From Flavobacterium shii (lineage in GTDB: Bacteria > Bacteroidota > Bacteroidia > Flavobacteriales > Flavobacteriaceae), in assembly GCF_025847235.1 (NCBI RefSeq), contig NZ_JAOZEW010000014.1:1-64000 (forward strand): a DNA stretch of 64,000 bases. Reading direction: 5' to 3'. The notes beneath the pieces are model-generated. The model was given only the letters and a program-made list of their open reading frames with translations, did not search any database and had not been told where the DNA came from. The translations under genes were made by a program, and so were the position numbers. Below are positions 9,892 to 19,355 of this stretch, piece by piece (position 1 is the stretch's first letter; every line of letters begins with the position of its first letter).

Positions 9892-11166
9892 ATGAGACAT
9901 TTTAAAATTGTATTGCTTTTACTCTTATTTAGCATTAATAGTTTCGGACAAACCAAATCTTTAACAAATTATAATTCCATTGCCGATAGTTTGTACAAAG
10001 CAAAAAACTACAACCTAGCTACAAATTTATATATAAAAGCATCACAGTATGCTGATTTCCCTAGTAGGAAAGCAGGTGCTTTATATAATGCAGCTTGTTG
10101 TTTGGCCCTTCAAAATAAAAAAGACAGTGCTTTCATTTTCGTAAACAAAGCCGTAGATTTTGGTTATAATGATAAAGACAATATTACAAACGACACCGAT
10201 TTTAATTCTCTTCACGGAAATAGTGAATGGGATAATTTAATAAAAAGGTTTAAAGAAGAAAAAACAAAATCGGTAAATGACAATCCTGCAAAAGTTACTT
10301 TTTTTACAGAAGATATTCATAGGTTTTGGAAAGCATACGATTTAGCCAATAAAGATTCGATTCATTATAAAGAAATTTTTAAAACTTATTACTTTGACAA
10401 AGCGAGCATTGGAATGAATGATTATTTTGGCAGTAAAGTTGGTAGTATTGATGAGTTTATTAAGCATATAAAATCAGCACCTAAGTTTTACCATTCTATC
10501 AAAAAAAACACTTTAAAAGTTGATGACTATAAAAAGGATTTTAGAAAATCATTTCAAAACTTAAAAGATATCTATCCTGCTGCCAAATTTCCTGACATTT
10601 ATTTTGTCATTGGCGCTTTTACAAGTGGCGGAACCGTTTCAAAAAACGGCTTATTAATTGGACTGAATCAAGCAAGTGAAAGTGATGAAACACCAACAGA
10701 TGAACTAAGCGAAAGACAAAAAACGAGATTAAGCAAAATTAAATATTTACCTAATTTACTTGCACATGAACTGATACATTTTCAACAAAAAACAAAGAGA
10801 GACACCATTACTTTAGGTTATGTAATAATTGAAGGAATGGGTGATTTTATCGGTGAGTTGATAAGTGGAAGTACCGCAAATCCAGATTTGATGAATTGGG
10901 CACAAGGAAAAGAAAAGGTAATTTGGGAAAAATTCACAAAAGATATGTATTTTAATAGATACAATAATTGGATTGCAAATTCAAAACAATCTTCAGCAGA
11001 TAATCCACCTGACCAAGGTTATTGGATTGGTTATGAAATTTGCAAAGCGTATTACGAAAATGCAAAAGACAAAAAGAAAGCCATTTCTGAAATGCTAAAT
11101 ATTCAAGATTATAGAAAATTTTTAGCCGAAAGCGGTTGGGAGGAGAAACTAAGCAGGATGAAATAA
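9892..11166 (+). CDS. Exported TPR and zinc-metallopeptidase protein (DUF2268-like)
   Basis: The start is set at the ATG at 9892, where a signal peptide begins (MRHFKIVLLLLLFSINSFG); the frame is open to a GTG at 9853, but that would bury the signal. The N-terminal part is helical with TPR-like repeats (about residues 25-120). The C-terminal part carries the zinc site LLAHELIHFQ (His at about 292 and 296) with a downstream acid in IIEGMGDFIGEL, the layout of DUF2268 gluzincins. It is probably a periplasmic or outer-membrane associated peptidase with unknown substrate. Confidence 0.75.
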   Translation: MRHFKIVLLLLLFSINSFGQTKSLTNYNSIADSLYKAKNYNLATNLYIKASQYADFPSRKAGALYNAACCLALQNKKDSAFIFVNKAVDFGYNDKDNITNDTDFNSLHGNSEWDNLIKRFKEEKTKSVNDNPAKVTFFTEDIHRFWKAYDLANKDSIHYKEIFKTYYFDKASIGMNDYFGSKVGSIDEFIKHIKSAPKFYHSIKKNTLKVDDYKKDFRKSFQNLKDIYPAAKFPDIYFVIGAFTSGGTVSKNGLLIGLNQASESDETPTDELSERQKTRLSKIKYLPNLLAHELIHFQQKTKRDTITLGYVIIEGMGDFIGELISGSTANPDLMNWAQGKEKVIWEKFTKDMYFNRYNNWIANSKQSSADNPPDQGYWIGYEICKAYYENAKDKKKAISEMLNIQDYRKFLAESGWEEKLSRMK

Positions 11167-11187
11167 ACACAACATTTTAGCAGATAA

Positions 11188-11230
11188 ATTAAGCTCGTTT
11201 AATTCTTTTTAAGCGAGCTTAATTTTTATT
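11188..11230 (+). terminator. Rho-independent terminator
   Basis: The arms ATTAAGCTCG (11188-11197) and CGAGCTTAAT (11214-11223) are followed by TTTTATT. It sits 21 bp after the DUF2268-like gene. Confidence 0.8.
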
Positions 11231-11340
11231 AAAATATTATTTCTTAGATTTTTGTACTATAATTTGATTTTTTTTCTGCCAATAGGAGAGAAGCAACAAT
11301 AGCACGGTAATGGTTTACATGCCTGTAAAGAATGTCATTT

Positions 11341-11916
11341 TTATTTTGAACCAATTTTCATAAGTTCGGCATATATATTATTTAAAAAATTTTGCTGATC
11401 TGCATTGTCCTTAAAATAGCGCTGATAGAGTACACTACAACTCTCAACATCTGAAATGTTTTTTGTGTTAAAAGACCAATCATCAGTATTTTGCACTGTA
11501 ATTCCTAAATCATTACTGCAACTTTGCCACAAGTCAGAGAATTTAGTTTTTTTATCATTACTTAATTTATCAAAGTTTGCATAAACTGTAAAACCATGCA
11601 TTTCCGAATTAAAAAATTTATTAATCGAAGTTACGGGAACACCACCCCAATCTATTGTTTGATTAATTGGAAGTTCTAGTGTAATGAGTTTTTCCTCACT
11701 TAGCATTTTATCTTGTTTCCCTTTTTTAAAAAAGGACTCTTCATAAGATAACTTTGTCCCCGCCGGAACCAATATCTTTTTAACAACCAATGGTTCTGTA
11801 GTGATAAAGTAAGGATAATTTGGCGTAGAATTTCCACCTGTAGGATTCATATTTCCAATACAACCAGTTAAAAAGAGTAAGCCAAATAAAGAATAATAAG
11901 GTTTGAAAAATTTCAT
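11341..11916 (-). CDS. Lipoprotein of unknown function
   Basis: The 191-residue protein has a good lipoprotein signal with lipobox LTGC at residues 16-19 and then a Gly/Asn/Pro-rich tether. The rest is mixed alpha/beta, with GTKLSYEESFFKKGKQDKML in the middle and two Cys in the C-terminal half that could pair. I do not recognise a family. It is likely attached to a membrane facing the periplasm. It stands alone, 108 bp downstream of the monooxygenase stop codon on the same strand. Confidence 0.65.
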   Translation of the reverse strand: MKFFKPYYSLFGLLFLTGCIGNMNPTGGNSTPNYPYFITTEPLVVKKILVPAGTKLSYEESFFKKGKQDKMLSEEKLITLELPINQTIDWGGVPVTSINKFFNSEMHGFTVYANFDKLSNDKKTKFSDLWQSCSNDLGITVQNTDDWSFNTKNISDVESCSVLYQRYFKDNADQQNFLNNIYAELMKIGSK

Positions 11917-12024
11917 AAGCGTTATATTTGTTATTCTTGCTTAACGAAAATAAGAATAAAAACACTAATTCCACTAAATTCAGATATGATTAGAGACTAG
12001 CTCAAATAAATCGGCTAAGATTTG

Positions 12025-13482
12025 TTACACGTCTTTTTTCGTCAAACATCTTCCTCTCGGCTGATCGCCCTCATGAAGCACAATTTCAGAATGCAGGAAC
12101 TGTGCGGCTTCTGCTGAATCTTTTACTTTTACAGCGCTGCGTTCTAGCATTTCTGCTTCAAAATCATTTAATACACTTTTCCTAATTCCAGCTTTCCTCC
12201 ATTGAGATAAAGGTCTGCATTCTTTTGTGATTCCTCGAGCCAGTGAGAGCGCATCCAGTAGCGCCTGATTTGCTCCTTGTCCTTTAAATGGACTCATTGG
12301 GTGAGCTGCATCTCCAATAAGAGTTACTTGTTGTCCTTTTTGTAACAATTCGGGTTTGAGTAATTCTCGATCATAAACAGGATAGCCAGAAATTTGAGCT
12401 TCTTGAGTCGCTGTTATTATCTGAGGAATAGGGTCGTGCCATTGAGTTCTACGACAAGCTTCTTCCTTGAGCGCTTGAATACCTTGAGCACTTAACGCTT
12501 TTGCTTCTTCTTCTGGCATTGGGAAGCTGAGTTGCCACATAACCGAATCTGACGTATAAGGCATAATATAGATTCGCTCGTTACCATTGGCAGTTTGAAA
12601 TACGGTAGCAGAATCCAGTAAAGAATTATTAAGACCTTCGAGAGCGCTTAAAGGACAAATCCCCAATATTACAATACAATCCAGGTAACGCAATGGAGTA
12701 GTTTCCTCGCCAATAAGTAATCTGCGGACTGAACTACGAATACCATCGGCTCCAACTACAAGATCTGCCTTTGAGGTCTTTATCTTACCATTTACCAGAA
12801 AGCTTAAATCAACGCTTCCATCCTCAGATTCTTTAAAATCGATTAATTGATGTCCCCATTCTACAACATCATGCTTGCCCAGTTGTTCAAGTAGCTCTAA
12901 GCGCAAAGATTGTCGTGCAATATGTATATTTGAACGTTTCGGAGAAGTTTTTATATCAGATTGTATCCACTTTCTAACTCCCCATTCACCAATCACTTTT
13001 CCTTCTGTTGTATGAACGAGATGCCTTGTTGAAACCACGCCATCTTTTAAAGAAAAAATACCTAATCCTTCGATTGCTTTACTAGCTTGTTGCAAAGTAA
13101 GTCCATAGCCTTGAGATCGGGCAGCAAAATCATTATCACGTTCGTAAAGAGTAAAAGGGATTCCGCGATGTAAGCAAGCCACAGCCAGAGCAACTCCGCC
13201 TATACCAGCACCAATAATAGCAACTTGTGGATAGTTTTCTTTATCTACCACAGGTGGACTAGAAGAACGTACCAATCCAGATCCGTGACAGATCGGGCAG
13301 GAGTACAAATGTCCTTTAGGGCGAATTGGAGCTGTTCCTTCGTCTTTGTTTTTTTCAAATTGATCGAGAGCTATTTGGTATTGGAGTCGCACTTTCTTGC
13401 TGATTCTTCTGCTTTTTTTGCCACGTCCTTGGCATTCCTGGCAAGTAGTCCAGCTTACCTCTTCATTTTCTCCTTTTTTCAC
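12025..13482 (-). CDS. FAD-dependent monooxygenase with DnaJ-like cysteine-rich N-terminus
   Basis: The 485-residue protein is a class A (PHBH-type) flavoprotein monooxygenase from about residue 85: dinucleotide motif IIGAGIGG (91-96), the DG motif LVVGADGIRSSVRR, and GDAAHPMSPFKGQGAN for FAD ribityl binding. Tet(X) and aromatic hydroxylases share this plan. The odd part is the first 70 residues: two CxxCxGxG units (Cys14/Cys17 and Cys62/Cys65) separated by a basic helical stretch, as in one zinc site of the DnaJ cysteine-rich domain. The start codon is GTG, since no ATG exists before the first motif. Substrate unknown. A dead copy of its 5' end lies at 15339. Confidence 0.8.
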   Translation of the reverse strand: MKKGENEEVSWTTCQECQGRGKKSRRISKKVRLQYQIALDQFEKNKDEGTAPIRPKGHLYSCPICHGSGLVRSSSPPVVDKENYPQVAIIGAGIGGVALAVACLHRGIPFTLYERDNDFAARSQGYGLTLQQASKAIEGLGIFSLKDGVVSTRHLVHTTEGKVIGEWGVRKWIQSDIKTSPKRSNIHIARQSLRLELLEQLGKHDVVEWGHQLIDFKESEDGSVDLSFLVNGKIKTSKADLVVGADGIRSSVRRLLIGEETTPLRYLDCIVILGICPLSALEGLNNSLLDSATVFQTANGNERIYIMPYTSDSVMWQLSFPMPEEEAKALSAQGIQALKEEACRRTQWHDPIPQIITATQEAQISGYPVYDRELLKPELLQKGQQVTLIGDAAHPMSPFKGQGANQALLDALSLARGITKECRPLSQWRKAGIRKSVLNDFEAEMLERSAVKVKDSAEAAQFLHSEIVLHEGDQPRGRCLTKKDV

Positions 13483-13512
13483 TTCCTCTTTATTAACTTA
13501 ATCTTGACTTCG
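13267..13512 (-). repeat. Direct repeat, intact copy (5' end of the monooxygenase gene)
   Basis: These 246 bp, covering codons 1 to about 72 of the monooxygenase plus about 30 bp upstream, recur with many substitutions at 15339-15583 in the same orientation. The two copies flank the serine hydrolase gene. Confidence 0.9.
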
Positions 13513-13602
13513 TTCTGTATGCAAAAATAAGAGTTATGGTGAGACCTATTTATTATTTAGTGTTTAATAATTGCTTTTTATTCAATTCATTTGGTTTTCT
13601 AT

Positions 13603-15090
13603 TTATGATTTTAGTAAACTACTCAGAACCTTTTTACCGTTTTCGTTATTAGGATTTAATTCAACAGATTTTTGATACATCTTAATAGCTTCTTCCTTTT
13701 TACCACATTGCAGTAATGTTTCTCCATAACTATCATAAATATTCCAGCTCTCTGGGAATAGTAATGATGCAGTTTTAAATGTTTGTAAAGCATTTTCTTT
13801 TTTTTGTTGTCTAAGAAACTCATACCCTAATCGGTTAAAATCTCTTTCGTTTGCTTCAAAACTTTTAGGATTTTTTAAATACTCATCAATCGCTTGATTT
13901 GCTTTTTCTTTATTTCCGTTTTCTAGTAAATTGCCATAGGTTCTCGAAAGATTTTGTGCAGGAATTGTATAATGCTTATTATCAATTAATTGCGAGGCAG
14001 CATTAGCGATAGCAAATACAGGGCAGTTTCCTGTATTGGATAAAAGTATTACTGTTTGATTCTTAGTAATATTATGTGCCAGAATACTGGTAAGTCCTGT
14101 AATAGATCCGTCGTGAAAAACTATTTTTCCTTGGCTTTCATCAGTGTACATTTCCCATCCTAAGCCATAACTAGTTTCTTTTCCATCTATAGTATAAGTT
14201 ACTTTTTTTCCGTCATTGAGTATTGTAGCCGTAAGAGCTTCTTCTAGTTCTGTTTTGCCTAAAATTTGATGGGTAAATAATGCATTTTGATATTTTTGCA
14301 AGTCCAAAGCTGTACTTATGATTCCTCCATTTCCATAAAAATTACTTTTTTCAAATATAAAGAATGGCTCTTTTAAGGTATTTGCATTTACATAATCGTT
14401 TGAATATGAATTGGGATAGGTGTGTAGTTCTACCTGATTTGGGTTTTTTATCTTTCTGTTATTGGGAACAAATGAATCTTTCATTTTTGCAGGACCAAAA
14501 ATATTTTGTTCTAAATAACTAGCATAACTTATTCCCGATATTTTTTCGATAATTAGTGCAGCGATGCAAAAATTCACATTGTTGTATTCCCATTTGCTTC
14601 CGGGTAAAAATGTGAGTGACGTTTTAAAACGAATGAATGTTGGGATAATATCCTGATTTGTAATTATTTTTTCTGGTTGCTCTTTTATTACACTATCAAA
14701 CAAATTATAGTATTGTGCCAATCCTGATGTGTTATTAAGCAGTTGTTTGATGCTGATATTCGGATAAGGAAAATCGGGAAGGTATTTCTGTACGGGATCA
14801 TCAATTTTAAGTTTACCTTTTTGCTTAAGCTGTAATATAGCAGTTGCTGTAAAGGTTTTTGTTATAGAAGCAATAGGAAATTGAGAATTATCATTAAACT
14901 TTTCTTTCTTTTCGATATTAGAAAATCCATAAGTATTAGAAAAAATGGTTTTTCCTGATTTAGAAATTACCACACTTCCATTAAAAAGATTTTTTTCAGA
15001 AAGTGTTAAAAAGAAATTATCTAATTCTTGTGCCGAAACTGTGTTTATCAATAAATTAGAGAATAAGATAATAAAAAATATTTTTTTCAT
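13603..15090 (-). CDS. Exported beta-lactamase-fold serine hydrolase with C-terminal TPR
   Basis: The 495-residue protein has a Sec signal peptide (first 20 residues, ending SAQ). The catalytic domain belongs to the class C beta-lactamase / penicillin-binding family: SxxK at Ser75-Lys78 (ASITKTF), YxN in WEYNNVNF and a His-Gly type third motif in FHDGSITG. Residues about 385-495 are TPR-like repeats (YDSYGETLLQCGKKEEAIKM). Such proteins in Bacteroidota are esterases or peptidases more often than beta-lactamases. It lies between the intact and the broken copy of the monooxygenase 5' end, so it may have been inserted there. Confidence 0.82.
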   Translation of the reverse strand: MKKIFFIILFSNLLINTVSAQELDNFFLTLSEKNLFNGSVVISKSGKTIFSNTYGFSNIEKKEKFNDNSQFPIASITKTFTATAILQLKQKGKLKIDDPVQKYLPDFPYPNISIKQLLNNTSGLAQYYNLFDSVIKEQPEKIITNQDIIPTFIRFKTSLTFLPGSKWEYNNVNFCIAALIIEKISGISYASYLEQNIFGPAKMKDSFVPNNRKIKNPNQVELHTYPNSYSNDYVNANTLKEPFFIFEKSNFYGNGGIISTALDLQKYQNALFTHQILGKTELEEALTATILNDGKKVTYTIDGKETSYGLGWEMYTDESQGKIVFHDGSITGLTSILAHNITKNQTVILLSNTGNCPVFAIANAASQLIDNKHYTIPAQNLSRTYGNLLENGNKEKANQAIDEYLKNPKSFEANERDFNRLGYEFLRQQKKENALQTFKTASLLFPESWNIYDSYGETLLQCGKKEEAIKMYQKSVELNPNNENGKKVLSSLLKS

Positions 15091-15338
15091 TTTATTTTAA
15101 TTTTTACTGTTTGCTATTACTTTTTCAAAACTTCACCATAATTTGTATCAAACAAATAATCCCAATGTAACTAGAATTAAGGTATTTATAATTATTTTTA
15201 CAGATAGATGTTTTTATATATAGACTAATAATTAATAGGATTGTTACGCCTATAATTTTATTATTTTGAATTATAGCGTTTATCTAGTTGAAAAGTGTAC
15301 GAAGTCAAGAGACTTCGTATAGTTCAAGAGCTAGCAAA

Positions 15339-15583
15339 ACGTACCAATCCAGATCCGTGAAAGATTGCACAGGAGTACAAATGCTCTTTAGGGCGAATTG
15401 GAGCTGTTCCTTCGTCTTTATTTTTTTAAATTGATCGAGAACAATTTGGTATTCGAGTCGCACTTTCTTGCTAATTCTTCTGCTTTTTTTACCACGTCCT
15501 TGGCATTCCTAGCAAATAGTCCAGCTTATCTCTTCATTTTCTCCTTTTTTCACTTCCTCTTTATTAACTTAATCTTGACTTCT
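15339..15583 (-). pseudogene. Degenerate copy of the monooxygenase 5' end
   Basis: This region aligns base by base with 13267-13512 but cannot encode the protein. The GTG start is kept, codon 15 (CAG) has become an in-frame TAG (15511-15509), and one base is missing after the T run near 15427, shifting the frame. Similarity stops at about codon 72, before the FAD domain. It is a truncated duplicate, not a gene. The rest of 15091-15652 shows no gene. Confidence 0.85.
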
Positions 15584-15652
15584 CTCTATAAAAAAATTAG
15601 CCGATATAATTGATGCCGGATTCAATAGTAAATTGTTGCTAGTAAAAGAAGA

Positions 15653-16552
15653 TTATATTTTTTTTGATATTATTATACTATCAACTTCAAATGATTTATT
15701 TCTCCATTTTGGTTTTATCAATTTATCTTTACTCAATTGCAATAAAATGATTGAAGCAAGTAAACAAAATATAATTGCTTGTATTGATCCTTCCGGTCCA
15801 AAATCCCCACCTGTAATTAATTCACTTCCAACTATCTTAGTTGTTAGTAAACCAGTTGTTTGGTCATTACCAGAAGTAACCGCTCCAAAAATACCTGATT
15901 GCATAAAATTCCAAGCAAAATGTATCGCTATTGGAAACCATAAACTTCTAGTATAAATATAAGCCAAACCAATTAATAATCCAGCTTCCAAGGCAACACA
16001 TAATGCTGATATTGGAGTACTACTAGGATTGCTTAAATGCAATGCGCCAAAAATAATTGCAGAAATAATCAAAGAGATATAACTCCCTAATTTCTCTTCG
16101 ATTATTCTAAAAATAATACCTCTGATCAAAATTTCTTCAAAAATAGCAACGGTAAAAGCTATTGTAAAAGGAATAATCATATTGGAGATAGGATTAATAG
16201 AAACTATTTTGAAACTTCCATTAATAAAAATGATCAATATTGTCAGACTTTGTAATATTGCTCCTAAGAGCATACCTGTTATAATATATTTGATTGCTCC
16301 CTTACTTGAAAATTCTGTCACTTCTCTTTTCTCATATTTTCTAAAAAAAAAGACATACGCACTAATTAATAACGCAGATACAATTATTCCTTTTACCAGA
16401 TTCCTGAAATCTCTATTTAAAGGAGTTAAATCAAGCATTTTAGATGCAAATTGTTGCGCTAGTATAAAAGTGATAAAACATGCCAAGAAACCCAGTATGA
16501 TTCTAGTTACCGGGAAATTTAAAACTCGTTGTTTGGTAGTAATTGATTCCAT
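15653..16552 (-). CDS. CPBP family intramembrane metalloprotease
   Basis: The 299-residue membrane protein has about eight hydrophobic segments and the three CPBP (Rce1-like, ABI) motifs: EE followed by R in FEEILIRGIIF, then IIFGALHL with the conserved His, and IAIHFAWNF near the end. Glu and His residues bind the catalytic metal inside the membrane. Bacterial members process membrane peptides or confer self-immunity to bacteriocins, but no bacteriocin gene is visible here. It stands alone, upstream of the broken monooxygenase copy. Confidence 0.85.
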   Translation of the reverse strand: MESITTKQRVLNFPVTRIILGFLACFITFILAQQFASKMLDLTPLNRDFRNLVKGIIVSALLISAYVFFFRKYEKREVTEFSSKGAIKYIITGMLLGAILQSLTILIIFINGSFKIVSINPISNMIIPFTIAFTVAIFEEILIRGIIFRIIEEKLGSYISLIISAIIFGALHLSNPSSTPISALCVALEAGLLIGLAYIYTRSLWFPIAIHFAWNFMQSGIFGAVTSGNDQTTGLLTTKIVGSELITGGDFGPEGSIQAIIFCLLASIILLQLSKDKLIKPKWRNKSFEVDSIIISKKI

Positions 16553-16636
16553 AATTTTTGCAATTAATTGATTTAGATTGATTACAAAAATAATAGCGCA
16601 GGAATTCTAAAAATAGAATGAAATTTGCCTTTTGAA

Positions 16637-17434
16637 TTATAAATTTTGGAATTTTTTTGGTAAAAATCCTGTTTGCTGCTTAAATGTTCTAATAAAGTGA
16701 CTTTGGTCTGCAAAGCCGCATTCAAAACTAATCTCAGTTAATGATGCCGAAGGTTTTTGTATTAAAGTAAGTGATCTGTTTATTTTCAACCGTCGAACAT
16801 ATTCTCCCAAAGTGCATCCAAAATATTTAGGAAAATGCTTTGAAATAGAGATAGGATTTATATTTAAAATTTTTGATAATTCATTTAAACTTGGGTTTTC
16901 ATTCCAACAATCATTTAATAATTCATAGAGTGGATATACCCAATTTGGACATTTGGAAAATTGGTCCAAATAATTTTTATTGCTAGCTAAATCAGTGAAT
17001 AGCATATGTATTGAATCTTTAGAAAAAGCATCTCCAATTAAACATTCGTTATAGATTTTTAGAATTAATAATTTTGTCTTTACTGTATTTGCAGTTCCTA
17101 TTTTTAATAATTCTTCGGTGATATCAAATTCATTAAGATGGTTTTTGCTTATTTCTATATTTATATTTTTTGATGGGAATAGCGTATTTTGATTTAAGTG
17201 GAGTTCATCGCTATGATAAAACAATACTGTTCCTGGTGAAACTGAAAAATTTTCCTTTTTCCTTTTTTCAATTGTCCCGCCTTTCAAGAATAAAGTGATA
17301 TGAGCATTTTCATGAGAATGCCAACCTTCATATACTTTGTTCTGATATTCAGTTTCTATGATAGAAATTCCTTCAGACTTATTATATACATTTTTTGAAT
17401 TTCCTAAATAAATTTCTTTTTCTAAATTATACAT
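16637..17434 (-). CDS. AraC family transcriptional regulator
   Basis: The 265-residue protein has an N-terminal cupin with the metal-like pattern GWHSHENAHITLFLKGG (about residues 38-54) and a C-terminal AraC domain; its second HTH reads SLTEISFECGFADQSHFIR followed by FKQQTGFLPKKF. The plan is that of single-cupin AraC activators or repressors. It is 84 bp upstream of the CPBP protease gene on the same strand, a likely target. Confidence 0.85.
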   Translation of the reverse strand: MYNLEKEIYLGNSKNVYNKSEGISIIETEYQNKVYEGWHSHENAHITLFLKGGTIEKRKKENFSVSPGTVLFYHSDELHLNQNTLFPSKNINIEISKNHLNEFDITEELLKIGTANTVKTKLLILKIYNECLIGDAFSKDSIHMLFTDLASNKNYLDQFSKCPNWVYPLYELLNDCWNENPSLNELSKILNINPISISKHFPKYFGCTLGEYVRRLKINRSLTLIQKPSASLTEISFECGFADQSHFIRTFKQQTGFLPKKFQNL

Positions 17435-17495
17435 TTTATAATTTTAATTTAAACCATTTTTCAGGTAATCAATTAAGCCAATTTTTTTACTTGTT

Positions 17496-18227
17496 TTAAA
17501 TGTTTTTAGAAAAAAGCGTTGCATTTTGGAAACTTGGGAATTCATATGAATTCTCAATAAGAAAATTTAATAATTCTTTAGCAGCATTATCAGAACAAGA
17601 TAATAATTTATTACCAACATATTCTCTTCCACTATCTGAACTTGCATAACTTAAATCAATATTTTGCGGAAGAAAATAGTCGTCAAACACGGATTCAAGC
17701 GCTCTATTTATTTGATCTAATTTGCCAAGTTCGGAATCTACGAAAAAACAAATTTTTGATTCTTTATACTTGTCATTATTTACATATTTTAAAAAATACT
17801 TCCAACTTACTCTTTCAGGATTAATGTTGTTTAAATCATTTATAGAGAATGCAATAGCTCTTATTGGTATAATAGAAACTCCAGAATTTGAAGTCCCCAG
17901 AATACTTAGACAACCTACGCAGACTTTTTTATCACCAATAAATTTTGTATTGGTATCACACGCGAATACCATATTATAACGCTTATTTAACCGCTCGTCA
18001 TCAAATTCTAGTATTCTATCAACAAAATATTGCGAATGTATAACCTTATCCTTACCGCTATCCCTCTCATAAACTATTTCCGTTTTAATTTGATCTAACT
18101 TTATATCATTGAGTTTGCCAATATTCGAAATTCTGAATGTATTTGATTTGTTATCCAATTCAAAATTTGGAATTTTAGTTGAATTAATAAAAATTTTAAT
18201 AATTTTCTGTTTCTTTTTTGATTTCAT
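17496..18227 (-). CDS. Protein of unknown function with possible RNase H-like fold
   Basis: The 243-residue protein has a lysine-rich start, no signal peptide and no membrane segment. Two blocks suggest an RNase H-like or DUF3800-like fold: an acidic strand VFACDTNTKFIGDKKVCVG near residue 87, then ICFFVDSELGKLDQINRAL, and a late SSDSGREYVGNKLL with acids that could bind metal. This is a guess from the pattern, not a recognised family. Base composition is even lower in GC than its neighbours. It is 51 bp after the chaA start on the same strand. Confidence 0.5.
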   Translation of the reverse strand: MKSKKKQKIIKIFINSTKIPNFELDNKSNTFRISNIGKLNDIKLDQIKTEIVYERDSGKDKVIHSQYFVDRILEFDDERLNKRYNMVFACDTNTKFIGDKKVCVGCLSILGTSNSGVSIIPIRAIAFSINDLNNINPERVSWKYFLKYVNNDKYKESKICFFVDSELGKLDQINRALESVFDDYFLPQNIDLSYASSDSGREYVGNKLLSCSDNAAKELLNFLIENSYEFPSFQNATLFSKNI

Positions 18228-18278
18228 CGTGATGTAATTATTATTGGTAAAATGTGTAGATTACTCGATGTTTTCCTA

Positions 18279-19355
18279 TTAAGGATATATCATAAGGAAT
18301 ACAAAAGCAAATAAATTAACCAAAAGTACCACTCCATAAACAATATTCGATTTCCCTTTGCTTAATGACAACATTACCGTAAACACTGATAATGCTAATA
18401 AAACAATCGATTTAATGTCAAGCCCCAGAATAATAGGCATATCCATATAAATACAAACTGCAGCAACACTAGGAATAGTTAATCCGATACTTGCTAAAGC
18501 AGACCCCAAAGCTAAATTTATACTCGTTTGAAGTCTGTTTTTTCTAGCCGCTATAATCGCAGCAATTGCTTCAGGTAGTAAAATTATTGCAGCAATTACA
18601 ACCCCAACTAAAGTTTTTGGAAGATGATAGCTTACAATGATACTTTCAATAGTTGGAGATAGCGTTTTTGCCAATAATACAACAATACCTAAGCTTATAA
18701 CAAGGAAAATGAGACTTGTATAAAACGTTTTATTATTGATTAATATAGGTTCTGCTATTTCTTCGTTTTCATCGTCTCCAATTGTTAGAAAATATTGTCT
18801 GTATCTTGTAGTTTGTGCAAATAGAAAAGATGCATAGATAATAATACAGGCACCAGATGCAAAAACGAGTTGTGGGATCGAATAATAAGATCCTTTAACA
18901 CTTTCTGTGAAGGTAGGGAAGACCAATGTAAACACTATAATCGAAACTAATGAAACCAAACCAATGGTTACAGATGAGACAGAAAAATTCTGTTCATAAT
19001 GCTTTAAACCACCAATTAACAGGCATAGTCCAATGATACCATTAAGAATAAGCATTGTTGCCGCATATACAGTATCTCTTGCCAATGAAGCTGCGGCAGA
19101 ACCTTCGGACAACATTAAAGACACAATAATTGAAACCTCAATAACGGTTATAGATATAGCCAAAATAATGGTTCCATAAGGTTCTCCAACTCTTTCTGCT
19201 ATTATTTCGGAATGATGCACTGCCGACATAACGCTAAGGATAAGCAGTATACTTGCAACAATTTGAAAGAAACTGCTGTTGTCTACAAGCCCGCTAAAAA
19301 AAAGAATCCATGCAAGTGCTGGAATGATGATTGTCCACTGAAGTAATTGTTTCAT
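18279..19355 (-). CDS. chaA: Calcium/cation:proton antiporter, ChaA type
   Basis: The 358-residue inner-membrane protein has about eleven membrane segments and the two CaCA alpha repeats. The first is HHSEIIAERVGEPYGTIILA followed by SITVIEVSIIVSLML, almost the E. coli ChaA signature. The second is LLPEAIAAIIAARKNRLQ followed by INLALGSALASIGLTIP. The conserved acidic residues of both repeats are present. It should exchange Ca2+, Na+ or K+ for protons in alkaline or salt stress. Confidence 0.88.
   Translation of the reverse strand: MKQLLQWTIIIPALAWILFFSGLVDNSSFFQIVASILLILSVMSAVHHSEIIAERVGEPYGTIILAISITVIEVSIIVSLMLSEGSAAASLARDTVYAATMLILNGIIGLCLLIGGLKHYEQNFSVSSVTIGLVSLVSIIVFTLVFPTFTESVKGSYYSIPQLVFASGACIIIYASFLFAQTTRYRQYFLTIGDDENEEIAEPILINNKTFYTSLIFLVISLGIVVLLAKTLSPTIESIIVSYHLPKTLVGVVIAAIILLPEAIAAIIAARKNRLQTSINLALGSALASIGLTIPSVAAVCIYMDMPIILGLDIKSIVLLALSVFTVMLSLSKGKSNIVYGVVLLVNLFAFVFLMIYP

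Noticed and set aside
12025..13482. Tet(X)-type tetracycline resistance gene
   Set aside because: It shares the general class A flavin monooxygenase plan, but the cysteine-rich head and overall sequence give no specific reason to call it Tet(X).
15398..15613. Plus-strand ORF of 71 codons
   Set aside because: It is the reverse strand of the decayed monooxygenase copy; the same hydrophobic antisense frame exists at 13225-13530 over the intact gene.
15653..16552. CPBP protease as bacteriocin immunity gene
   Set aside because: No bacteriocin precursor or export gene is visible nearby; the family also has general roles.
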